Program-made: the position numbers and the translations under genes | Assembly: GCA_050946055.1 (NCBI GenBank) | Contig: JBMNUB010000066.1 | Span: 1-12,033 of the forward strand | Direction: 5' to 3' | DNA length: 12,033 nucleotides | Origin: Fimadaptatus sp050946055 | GTDB lineage: Bacteria > Bacillota > Clostridia > Christensenellales > Aristaeellaceae | Shown here: positions 6,255 to 12,033 of the stretch, one piece after another | Position numbering within the stretch: the stretch's first letter is position 1 | How the letters are laid out: each line of letters opens with the position of its first letter | The notes under the pieces: model-generated | Database searches by the model: none | Told to the model about the DNA's origin: nothing | What the model saw: the letters and a program-made list of their open reading frames with translations, nothing else

Positions 6255-6520
6255 GCCTGATATTGTAAGGTGCTGCTTGTCTAGCGGCATTAAGACCATT
6301 GACAGACTCAGCTGCCTCAGCAATTTCCACTGCCTGCTCGACTGAAGCGGAAACTGCCGCCTGCGCTGTCAAATGTATCTGCAAACCGCGGCTGCGCAGA
6401 GGCTTGATTCGCCCACTCAGTTAAATTGCGCGCATTGCAGGGATATTCAGCGCCCATCAGACTGTTGACCTTGTCAATATGCTGAAATAGCGCTTGCACA
6501 GCGGCGGTTGCTGTTTGCAT
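6255..6520 (-). pseudogene. Possible frameshifted gene relic
   Basis: On the minus strand a protein-like reading runs from ATG 6520 (MQTATAAVQALFQHIDKVN, later NLTEWANQASAQPRFADTFDSA) until the frame becomes poor near 6360. One base away, a second frame resumes with AAVSASVEQAVEIAEAAES and VNGLNAARQAAPYN. Joined, they read like one helical protein of about 85 residues. There is no ribosome site. Ile codons here are ATT and ATC, unlike the ATA of neighbouring genes, which fits foreign or decayed DNA. I do not recognise a family, and chance is possible. Confidence 0.3.
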
Positions 6521-6534
6521 TGCCAATGGGCAGC

Positions 6535-6553
6535 GGCGCGCCTTCATATCTCT
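6535..6553 (+). repeat. Left flank of element B (half of the right-flank hairpin)
   Basis: GGCGCGCCTTCATATCTCT (6535-6553) matches GGCGCGCCTCATATCTCT at 6815-6832 except for one extra T. The two directly repeated segments bracket element B. The left copy lacks the closing arm, whereas the right copy forms a complete hairpin. Confidence 0.65.
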
Positions 6554-6559
6554 CCGCAG

Positions 6560-6811
6560 ACTGTCAAAAACCCTCCCCCGGAGAGCTCGGCTGGCCTCGC
6601 AGCCCCGCCGACTTCAATCGCCCCCAGCGACATGTGCGGTGGGTGCGGGATGTTTTTGCGGCGGGAAATTTCATTTTCCAGAGCAGCATATCTGCCTTGC
6701 AGCTTCCCCGCCTGGAAATACGCAGGATTTCAGTGGAAACTGAGCAAGGGTGGCAGTGGCGGGGGAGATTCCCCCCCGTCCACGCTTGTCAAAAAGAATT
6801 TTTTGACAAGC
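6560..6811 (+). repeat. Intergenic repeat element, copy B (structured, about 250 bp)
   Basis: This copy is homologous to 4018-4265 in the same orientation. It starts ACTGTCAAAAACCC and ends GCTTGTCAAAAA (6784-6795) - gaat - TTTTTGACAAGC (6800-6811), a 12-bp stem. Inside are TCGGC/GCCGA (6587-6591 with 6607-6611), the invariant TCAGT-GGAA-ACTGA (6730-6743) and GGGGGA-GAT-TCCCCC (6761-6775). The 17-nt block TTTCAGTGGAAACTGAG is identical in both copies. It lies between the methyltransferase start and the PBP stop codon, outside any credible gene. Confidence 0.75.
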
Positions 6812-6813
6812 TA

Positions 6814-6846
6814 CGGCGCGCCTCATATCTCTGTGAAGGCGCGCCG
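6814..6846. repeat. 10-bp hairpin, right flank of element B (possible PBP terminator)
   Basis: CGGCGCGCCT (6814-6823) pairs with AGGCGCGCCG (6837-6846) over a 13-nt loop. It begins 63 bp past the PBP stop codon on the minus strand, so it may help end that transcript. On that strand it is followed by TAGC and then the element B palindrome. Confidence 0.6.
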
Positions 6847-6908
6847 CTTTGATAAGTGCTGTTGGAATTGAGCTTGGTTTCCTGCGACACATGGAGTGTG
6901 AGCCTCTG

Positions 6909-9422
6909 TTAGCCCACGGCATCGTCCTCCCAGTCCTCGCCGCCTTCGCCTTCGCCGCCGTCGGGAACTTCAGGATCGGGATCGGGGGTAATCTGAGAGT
7001 AGTACCATTCCTCGGTGTGTACGCGGCAGCGGCCTATCGAGGAGGAATCCGCATCCGCCGTAACTCCGGTGAAGTAGTCGTCCACTACGTCCTTGTCGGC
7101 CTGCCTGAGCGGATGTCCCTCGGGGATGTACACGCGGGAGTAGCGCGATACGCTGGGGCAGTACTCGGTGGGACGGCGGCGCGTCTCGGTGCAGAGCTTG
7201 ACCGACTGGTGCATGTTGCACTCGTTGGTGGGCTGTGTGCCGTCCAGCCAGTAGTCGTTTTGCACCTCGTAGCCGTTCACGTCGTTATAGCAGGTATCGG
7301 TGGCCAGCAGGCCGGATACGCCGCAGGTCTTGACCCGCACAAGCCCCAGACTCTCGGGGCTGTCGGGGATTATGTCCTTGTCCTCGGTGTAGCCTGCCGC
7401 GTCGTGCAGCTGCTCCATGAGCTCTGCCCAGAGCGGCGCGGCGTACTTGCCGCCGGTGGAGTCGGACTTGAGCGCCTTGTATCCGTCGTGGCCTATCCAG
7501 ACCGCGCCCGAATAGTACGGCGTGAGTCCGGCGAAGAACACGCCCTTGTAATCGCTGTTGGTGCCGGTCTTGCCGGCCACGGTCATGTCGTCAAAGCGCG
7601 CGCGCTTGCCCGTACCGGACGAGCTGGCGCACTGCTTGAGCACGTCCACCAGCAGCCATGCCGTCGAGGGCTTGAACGCCTGACGGCGCTCCTGATAGGT
7701 CGAAGCTTCAAGGAACACGCTGCCGTCGCTGTTGAGCACGCGCGTGAACGCCAGCGGGCTGGCGTATTCGCCCTTGTTGCCTATCGCGCCGAAGGCCGCG
7801 GCCATCTCAAGCGGCGTTATGCCCGATGTACCCAGCGACAGACCCGCGCCGTCGGCGTTTATGTGGCTCTCGCTCACGCCTAGCTGCTTGAGGTAATAGA
7901 CCGAGTTGTCTATGCCCACGTATGTGTACAACGCCTGAGCGGTCGAGGTGTTGTGCGACTTCATCATGGCGGTGCGCATGCTCTCCGGGCCTGCGTAACC
8001 GCCGCCGCCGTAGTTCTGGGGATAGCCGCGCTCGGAGTTCCAGCCGCTTATGCGTATGGGCATGTTCATGACCGGCGCGCCCGGCGACGAACCCAGATCC
8101 CATGCCGGGCCGTATACCGACAGCGGCTTTATAGACGAGCCCACCGGCATCTCGCCCATGTATGCGCGGTTGAACTGCTTGCGCGAGGTGGGCGTGTCGC
8201 GACCGCCGACTATGGCGACTATCTCGGAGGTGTGGTAATCGATGACCACGGCGGCTGCCTGCGGCTGCACGAGTTCGGTGTAAGTGCCGTCGCCGTTGCT
8301 GGCCTTGTATATGGCATCGGCCTTGTTGCGCGTCTTGGGATAGCCGTCCCAGTCGTGTATGGTCTTTTCGGCCAGCGTCTGGAGTTCCTTGTCCATGGCC
8401 GTGTATATGTGGTAGCCGCCGGTGCGCAGCTGCTGCTCCATGCGGTTGCGGTTGGCGGTGGTGTCCTCAAGGCCGTACATGCGCAACATGTGCGTGGTCA
8501 CGTCGTATATGGCGTACTCGACGTAGTAGGCGTTGTCGTACATCTTGCTGGCGAGGGGGGAGGTTTCCAGCACATGCACCTGCTCGTTGAGCGCAGCATT
8601 GTACTCGCTTTCGGTTATGAAGCCGCCGTTGTACATGGCCTTTAGCACGTCGTTGGTGCGCTTGTCGGTCACGTCGGCCTTGTCGCGTGAGTAGTAGTTG
8701 AGGCGCGGGTTGTAGCCGTAGGGGTTCTTGTTAAGCCCCGCCAGCATCGCGCATTCGCGCAGCGTGAGTTCGCTTAGCTCCTTGCCGAAGTAGTCCTGCG
8801 CGGCGACCTTGACGCCGTAGGAGGAATTGCCCAGGTATATTACGTTCAGGTATTCCTCCAGTATCTGATCCTTTGTGTATACCGTCTCCAGCTGAAGGGC
8901 AAGGTAGGCTTCCTGTATCTTGCGCTTGTATGTCTGCTCGCTGGTGAGTATGGTCTGCTTTATCAGCTGCTGGGTTATCGTGGAACCGCCCTGCGTGGAG
9001 CCTGAGCCAGTGAAGTTGTACACAAACGCGCCCACTATGCGCTTTACGTCCACGCCGTTGTGCTCGCGGAAGCGCGAGTCCTCTATGGCTATGAACGCAT
9101 TGAGCAACCTGTCGGGCATCTCGCTCAGACTTGCGTATATGCGGTTCTCGCTGCCCTTGAAGTCGGTTATGAGGTTGTTGTTGCGGTCGTATATAAACGA
9201 AGTCTGCGACTGCTGGTCGAACTGGGACAGATCCAGCACGGGCGCAGTGTCCACATACGCCTTGGCCATGCCCACGACCAGACCTGTGCCGCTCACGCCT
9301 ATAAGCAATACCAGTATGAACAGCATGCGTATCGTGGTCATAAGCACGCTCAGCAGGAAGTTGGTCTCCCTGGTGCGCGGTTTAAAAAGCGAAAAGCGCT
9401 TTTTGTGCGAATTGCGGCTCAT
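6909..9422 (-). CDS. Class A penicillin-binding protein (bifunctional transglycosylase/transpeptidase)
   Basis: 837 residues, starting at the ATG at 9422 behind a consensus AAGGAGGT. A basic cytoplasmic tail precedes one membrane anchor (about 32-52). The GT51 domain polymerises lipid II and shows EDSRFREHNG (114-123, catalytic Glu114), GGSTITQQLIK (145-155), RKIQE (167-171) and QILEEYLNVIYLG (186-198). The transpeptidase domain crosslinks stem peptides with the SxxK nucleophile Ser429 (SSIK), SHN 489-491 and KTGT 618-621. The extracellular C-terminus (about 698-800) is rich in cysteine (C700, C711, C735, C744, C755, C799) and ends in an acidic Gly/Glu tail. It is PBP1A-like. It diverges from yunB across about 120 bp. 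No convincing promoter was found for it. Whether it serves vegetative growth or sporulation cannot be told. Confidence 0.95.
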   Translation of the reverse strand: MSRNSHKKRFSLFKPRTRETNFLLSVLMTTIRMLFILVLLIGVSGTGLVVGMAKAYVDTAPVLDLSQFDQQSQTSFIYDRNNNLITDFKGSENRIYASLSEMPDRLLNAFIAIEDSRFREHNGVDVKRIVGAFVYNFTGSGSTQGGSTITQQLIKQTILTSEQTYKRKIQEAYLALQLETVYTKDQILEEYLNVIYLGNSSYGVKVAAQDYFGKELSELTLRECAMLAGLNKNPYGYNPRLNYYSRDKADVTDKRTNDVLKAMYNGGFITESEYNAALNEQVHVLETSPLASKMYDNAYYVEYAIYDVTTHMLRMYGLEDTTANRNRMEQQLRTGGYHIYTAMDKELQTLAEKTIHDWDGYPKTRNKADAIYKASNGDGTYTELVQPQAAAVVIDYHTSEIVAIVGGRDTPTSRKQFNRAYMGEMPVGSSIKPLSVYGPAWDLGSSPGAPVMNMPIRISGWNSERGYPQNYGGGGYAGPESMRTAMMKSHNTSTAQALYTYVGIDNSVYYLKQLGVSESHINADGAGLSLGTSGITPLEMAAAFGAIGNKGEYASPLAFTRVLNSDGSVFLEASTYQERRQAFKPSTAWLLVDVLKQCASSSGTGKRARFDDMTVAGKTGTNSDYKGVFFAGLTPYYSGAVWIGHDGYKALKSDSTGGKYAAPLWAELMEQLHDAAGYTEDKDIIPDSPESLGLVRVKTCGVSGLLATDTCYNDVNGYEVQNDYWLDGTQPTNECNMHQSVKLCTETRRRPTEYCPSVSRYSRVYIPEGHPLRQADKDVVDDYFTGVTADADSSSIGRCRVHTEEWYYSQITPDPDPEVPDGGEGEGGEDWEDDAVG

Positions 9423-9542
9423 TTCTACCTCCTTGAGAGGGGTCGGTGCGTTAGTTCTTGAGCGCGCCCTCAATGCATAAGCTCTGTATAAGCCTATTGG
9501 ACGCGCATTTGCCGGTGGATATTTGACGAAGGGGGCGATGGT

Positions 9543-10199
9543 TTGGTTGCAGGAGTACATGCGCGGCATCTGCGTCTGGCGCTGGCCGCAGCATTGATAC
9601 TGGCGCTGCTTGCAATGCTTGGACTGCTAATAGGCCTTCAGCCCACCGCGCTCAGCCTTGCGCAGTCGCGGGCGCGCGTGCTTGCCACTGATGCGCTCAA
9701 CGACGCCATAGCCGCCATAATGGATCAGAACATATCCTATGACGACCTCATGCAGGTCACATATGACTCATATGGCCGTGTGGCCATGCTTCAGGCCAAC
9801 ACTATGCGCATGAACGAGCTGGGCTCGCGCATAGTGCTGGAGGCGCAGCGCAATCTGGAACAGGCTTCGGCGCAGACCATAAGTATACCGCTGGGCGCGG
9901 CCTCGCGCATAGCGATATTCGAGGGCATGGGCCCGCGCATATCGGTGCGCATGCTTCCGGTGGGTTCGGTCACCACCGAGTTCAAGACCGAGTTCGAATC
10001 TGCCGGCATAAATCAGACCCGCCACAAGATATACATAGAGGCCTCGGCGCGCGTGGACCTGATACTGCCCAGAGGCGCGCAGTCAGCCGCCATAAACACA
10101 CAGGTGTCGGTGGCCGAATCCATAATAATAGGCGGCGTGCCGGAATCCTATGTGGATGTGGCCGACAACGAGGATATGCTAAACCTCCTGCCGGGATAG
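9543..10199 (+). CDS. yunB: Sporulation protein YunB
   Basis: 218 residues. A TTG start at 9543 is supported by AAGGGGG (9529-9535) 7 nt upstream; the nearer ATG at 9538 opens a 19-codon frame only. An N-terminal membrane anchor spans about 11-33, and the rest is predicted to face outward. The body matches the YunB family (PF09560): LATDALNDAIAAIM (47-60), YDDLMQVTYDSYGRVAMLQANT (66-87), IPLGAASRIAIFEGMGP (115-131) and SVAESIIIGGVPESYVDV (189-206). In B. subtilis yunB belongs to the sigma-E regulon and its loss impairs sporulation; the molecular role is unknown. No clear sigma-E box was found upstream here. Family length is about 250, so this one is somewhat short. Confidence 0.92.
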   Translation: MVAGVHARHLRLALAAALILALLAMLGLLIGLQPTALSLAQSRARVLATDALNDAIAAIMDQNISYDDLMQVTYDSYGRVAMLQANTMRMNELGSRIVLEAQRNLEQASAQTISIPLGAASRIAIFEGMGPRISVRMLPVGSVTTEFKTEFESAGINQTRHKIYIEASARVDLILPRGAQSAAINTQVSVAESIIIGGVPESYVDVADNEDMLNLLPG

Positions 10200-10372
10200 C
10201 GGGCGGGGTGCGCATGTCCGCGCGGCATCATGTGCGCGACATGCCCACGCGAGCACACTGTCACATGCGGACAGAATGTCTACGCAAGCGCGCTGTCTGA
10301 CATGAGCGGCATGGCGGTTCGCAAAGCCGGGGCTTGCCGCGGTGAAGAGCATTCCAAACCTTATATATTCCA

Positions 10373-10404
10373 TGGCGGCGCGCGCTTTCCTGCACGCGCC
10401 GCCA
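10373..10404. terminator. 10-bp hairpin between convergent genes
   Basis: TGGCGGCGCG (10373-10382) pairs with CGCGCCGCCA (10395-10404) across 12 nt. It sits between the yunB stop codon and the P-loop gene stop codon, which face each other, so it may serve both strands. Neither side has a strong T-tract. The remaining spacer (10200-10372) holds only a long-range TGTCCGC/GCGGACA inverted repeat (10215-10221, 10268-10274). Confidence 0.45.
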
Positions 10405-10429
10405 CATTTCACAATTTTGCCCGCTATGT

Positions 10430-10927
10430 TTAAGCATCATACCGGCGCGAAACGTGGTACAGGTCTATCTCGTCGGGAGTGGGCGCTTCAAACACCGCAT
10501 CCTGCTTTCTGAGCAGACCTTCGTCTATGATATATGCCATGGCGCTGCCGGCGCTTACCTGAGCGTTTCGCTCCTGCACATTCAGCATGAAGTCATGCTC
10601 GGACGCAGTGACGTAGTGCCAGCGCGTTTCCAGCCCGGCATCGCGGAAGTATTCGCGCAGCTGCATGCGTTCGTCGCGCCGCCAGAAGCCAAAGTCCAGC
10701 ACCGGGCATATGCCGGCGCGGGCGACGTCCATGGCGCGCCCGTACAGATATTTGCGCGCGCGCAGTGCATATTCGTCGTGCTGCGCGCCAAGGCCGTGTG
10801 GGAACATGCTCAGCATCAACTCGTCGCATGACAGCATGATGCCGCCCAGCGCCTGCACCAGCTCCCGCGCATAGCGCGTCTTGCCCACGCACAGCTTGCC
10901 GACTATCAGATGCACATCGGCGCTCAT
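10430..10927 (-). CDS. P-loop kinase-like ATPase (AAA_33 type)
   Basis: 165 residues. The Walker A motif is GKLCVGKT (10-17). Asp35 in SCDELML and Asp78 in PVLDFGFWRRDER match the AAA_33 / zeta-toxin-like kinase pattern, in which the acidic residues assist phosphoryl transfer. The late VQERNAQVS (117-125) resembles the arginine-bearing lid. Such small ATP-binding proteins phosphorylate antibiotics, sugars or other small molecules; the substrate cannot be named. Its ATG overlaps the upstream nicotinamidase stop codon (ATGA, 10927-10924), and the ribosome site is weak, so translation is probably coupled to the gene before it. It is the second gene of a two-gene operon. Confidence 0.75.
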   Translation of the reverse strand: MSADVHLIVGKLCVGKTRYARELVQALGGIMLSCDELMLSMFPHGLGAQHDEYALRARKYLYGRAMDVARAGICPVLDFGFWRRDERMQLREYFRDAGLETRWHYVTASEHDFMLNVQERNAQVSAGSAMAYIIDEGLLRKQDAVFEAPTPDEIDLYHVSRRYDA

Positions 10928-11475
10928 ATTACTTCCACATGGCAGGCGCGCATGGTTTCAAGCGCGGCTTCGTGACGCGCCTGAGTCACGCCCGCGCACA
11001 GGCGCGACTGCACGCGCATCTCGGCTTCGGGCAGGGCCGCGCGCAGCAGCAGCGCATTGGACACCACGCATATGTCGGTGCATAGTCCGCACAGCTCTAT
11101 GTTCACGCCGCGCCCGCCCGCGCAGCCGTGGGATGCCGCTTCGCGCGCAAGCGCATGCGCCAGCTGCACGCTGCCGAAGGCTTCCTTCTCCACGACCTCC
11201 GCACCCGGACATGCCCTGCGCGCTGCCTCTATCTCGGGCGCGAGCTGCCAGCCATTAGAGCCGCGCAGGCAGTGCGCGACGGGCAGACACTTGCCCTCGT
11301 GAGTGCCGGGGTAGTCCTCACCGTGAGTGTCCAGCGTGAACACCACGCGCTCGCCCGCAGCCGCCGCTTCGCGCACGCGCGAGGCCACGCCTTCGACTAT
11401 GGCCTGAGCAGCGGCGCTGCCCAGCGCGCCGCTTACGAAATCGTTCTGCATATCTACGACTATCAATATGTTCAT
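10924..11475 (-). CDS. Nicotinamidase-like cysteine hydrolase (isochorismatase superfamily)
   Basis: 183 residues. The ATG at 11475 follows AAAGGAG at 10-nt spacing; the ATG at 11499 lies upstream of that site and is excluded. The catalytic triad is Asp8 (VVDMQNDF), Lys97 (VVEKEAFGS) and Cys136 (GLCTDICV). The metal site appears as Asp49, His51 and probably His68 (LDTHGEDYPGTHEG, LPVAHC), matching PncA-type nicotinamidases. These convert nicotinamide to nicotinate in NAD salvage. The segment HCLRGSNGW is typical, and length fits the family. A related amidase such as ureidoacrylate or isochorismate hydrolase remains possible, but the paired DTH and HC motifs favour nicotinamidase. A good promoter lies 42-70 nt upstream. 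It is the first gene of an operon with the overlapping P-loop kinase. Confidence 0.85.
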   Translation of the reverse strand: MNILIVVDMQNDFVSGALGSAAAQAIVEGVASRVREAAAAGERVVFTLDTHGEDYPGTHEGKCLPVAHCLRGSNGWQLAPEIEAARRACPGAEVVEKEAFGSVQLAHALAREAASHGCAGGRGVNIELCGLCTDICVVSNALLLRAALPEAEMRVQSRLCAGVTQARHEAALETMRACHVEVI

Positions 11476-11516
11476 TGCAATACCGCTCCTTTGTGACATG
11501 TTCGGTTCATGATATC

Positions 11517-11545
11517 ATTATAATGTGCGCCCTGCCCAAAATCAA
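11517..11545 (-). promoter_or_regulatory. Sigma-A promoter of the nicotinamidase operon
   Basis: On the minus strand TTGATT (11545-11540), a 17-bp spacer and TATAAT (11522-11517). The start point would fall near 11510, giving a leader of about 35 nt that contains the AAAGGAG ribosome site. Confidence 0.7.
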
Positions 11546-11710
11546 GCGCACAAGTGTACAGGCTCGCAGGGAATATGTGCCGCACCGGCATGCCGCGCCA
11601 CAGCGCATGCGCGACGGCAGGGCATGCGAGTCTGCCCGCCAATGCGCATGCGATTGCACAGGGCGCGAGCTTGCTTATGCCCATGCCCGCGCCATTGTGC
11701 GGGATGGTGT
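11546..11710. other. Non-coding stretch with clustered GCATGC palindromes
   Basis: No credible gene was found here. Four GCATGC palindromes occur within 64 bp (11588, 11605, 11622, 11646), the first three 17 bp apart. A long minus-strand open frame crosses this stretch but also covers the nicotinamidase promoter and start, so it is not a gene. Confidence 0.5.
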
Positions 11711-12033
11711 GCCTGAGCGATGCTGGTTTGCGGTCGGAAGCATATCGGCGTGACGTGCAGGACGGTGCGCCTGAGAGATAAAAGGTTGCGATTGGCGGTA
11801 TATCAATGCGCCTGAGCGATGTTGGTTTGCGTTCGGAAGCGTATCGGCGTGACGTTGCGGGACGGTGCGCCTGAGAGATAAAAGGTTGCGATTGGCGGTA
11901 TATCAATGTGCCTGAGCGATGCTGGTTTGCGGTCGGAAGCATATCGGCGTGACGTGCAGGACGGTGCGCCTGAGAGATAAAAGGTTGCGATTGGCGGTAT
12001 ATCAATGCGCCTGAGCGATGCTGGTTTGCGGTC
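11711..12033. repeat. Tandem array of 99-bp units with internal 58+41-bp sub-repeats
   Basis: Units start at GCCTGAGCGAT: 11711, 11810, 11910 and 12009, giving lengths 99, 100 and 99, with a partial fourth copy running off the window. Units 1 and 3 are identical; unit 2 differs at five or six sites and has one extra base. Each unit contains two related halves, both starting GCCTGAG and ending near an ATATC: the second, 11769-11809, keeps GAT, TTGCG and ATATC at matching places. No spacers differ between units, so it is not a CRISPR array. The extra base in unit 2 breaks a constant reading frame. Confidence 0.85.

Noticed and set aside
6849..8645. 344- and 230-codon open frames on the plus strand across the PBP gene
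   Set aside because: Both are antisense to a PBP with all catalytic motifs intact; their composition (Gly/Val/His-rich) reflects complement codons.
11472..12005. 177-codon minus-strand frame through the tandem array
   Set aside because: It overlaps the nicotinamidase start and promoter, and the 100-bp unit changes the frame between repeats, so the repeat peptide is not constant.
11711..12033. CRISPR array
   Set aside because: The whole 99-bp unit is repeated, with no variable spacers and no cas genes nearby.

Overview
The window comes from a GC-rich, endospore-forming member of the Firmicutes, most likely a class Clostridia gut-type lineage. Two genes are sporulation-specific (sigK and yunB). 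A class A penicillin-binding protein points to a Gram-positive-type wall, Shine-Dalgarno sites are strong and AGGAGG-like, and several promoters have extended -10 boxes (TGnTATAAT). Isoleucine is coded almost entirely by ATA, which is odd for such GC-rich DNA. The exact taxon cannot be fixed from the sequence.

Layout, left to right. (1) 1-345: the 5' end of a gene leaving the window on the minus strand, two terminator-like hairpins and a tRNA-Pro(GGG) with its own promoter. (2) 345-2110: a YitT-family membrane protein (minus) diverging from a MerR/GyrI-like regulator (plus) whose promoter has a dyad centred on its 18-bp spacer. (3) 2111-4533: an AT-poor spacer, an intracellular GH43 glycosidase with a C-terminal beta-sandwich, then 590 bp without a gene that holds repeat copy A and a candidate structured RNA. 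(4) 4534-6102, minus strand: an intact sigK with a sigma-E-like promoter and a TTG start, then a SAM-dependent methyltransferase. (5) 6103-6908: 800 bp with two competing hairpins, a possible frameshifted gene relic and repeat copy B. (6) 6909-10199: a class A PBP (minus) diverging from yunB (plus). (7) 10430-11475: a two-gene operon (minus) of a nicotinamidase-like hydrolase overlapping a P-loop kinase by ATGA. (8) 11711-12033: a tandem array with a 99-bp period that runs off the window.

The genes form no single pathway. sigK, yunB and possibly the PBP fit mother-cell sporulation and envelope work; the rest are separate housekeeping or accessory units. No defence system, prophage or CRISPR array is visible.

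The strongest unexplained signal is a pair of diverged intergenic elements of about 250 bp (4018-4265 and 6560-6811). They share four hairpins, two of them with compensatory base changes, and a terminal GCTTGTCAAAAA palindrome. Each copy sits between copy-specific flanking hairpin sequences that match each other within a copy but not between copies. This looks like an undescribed mobile or structured-RNA repeat family.
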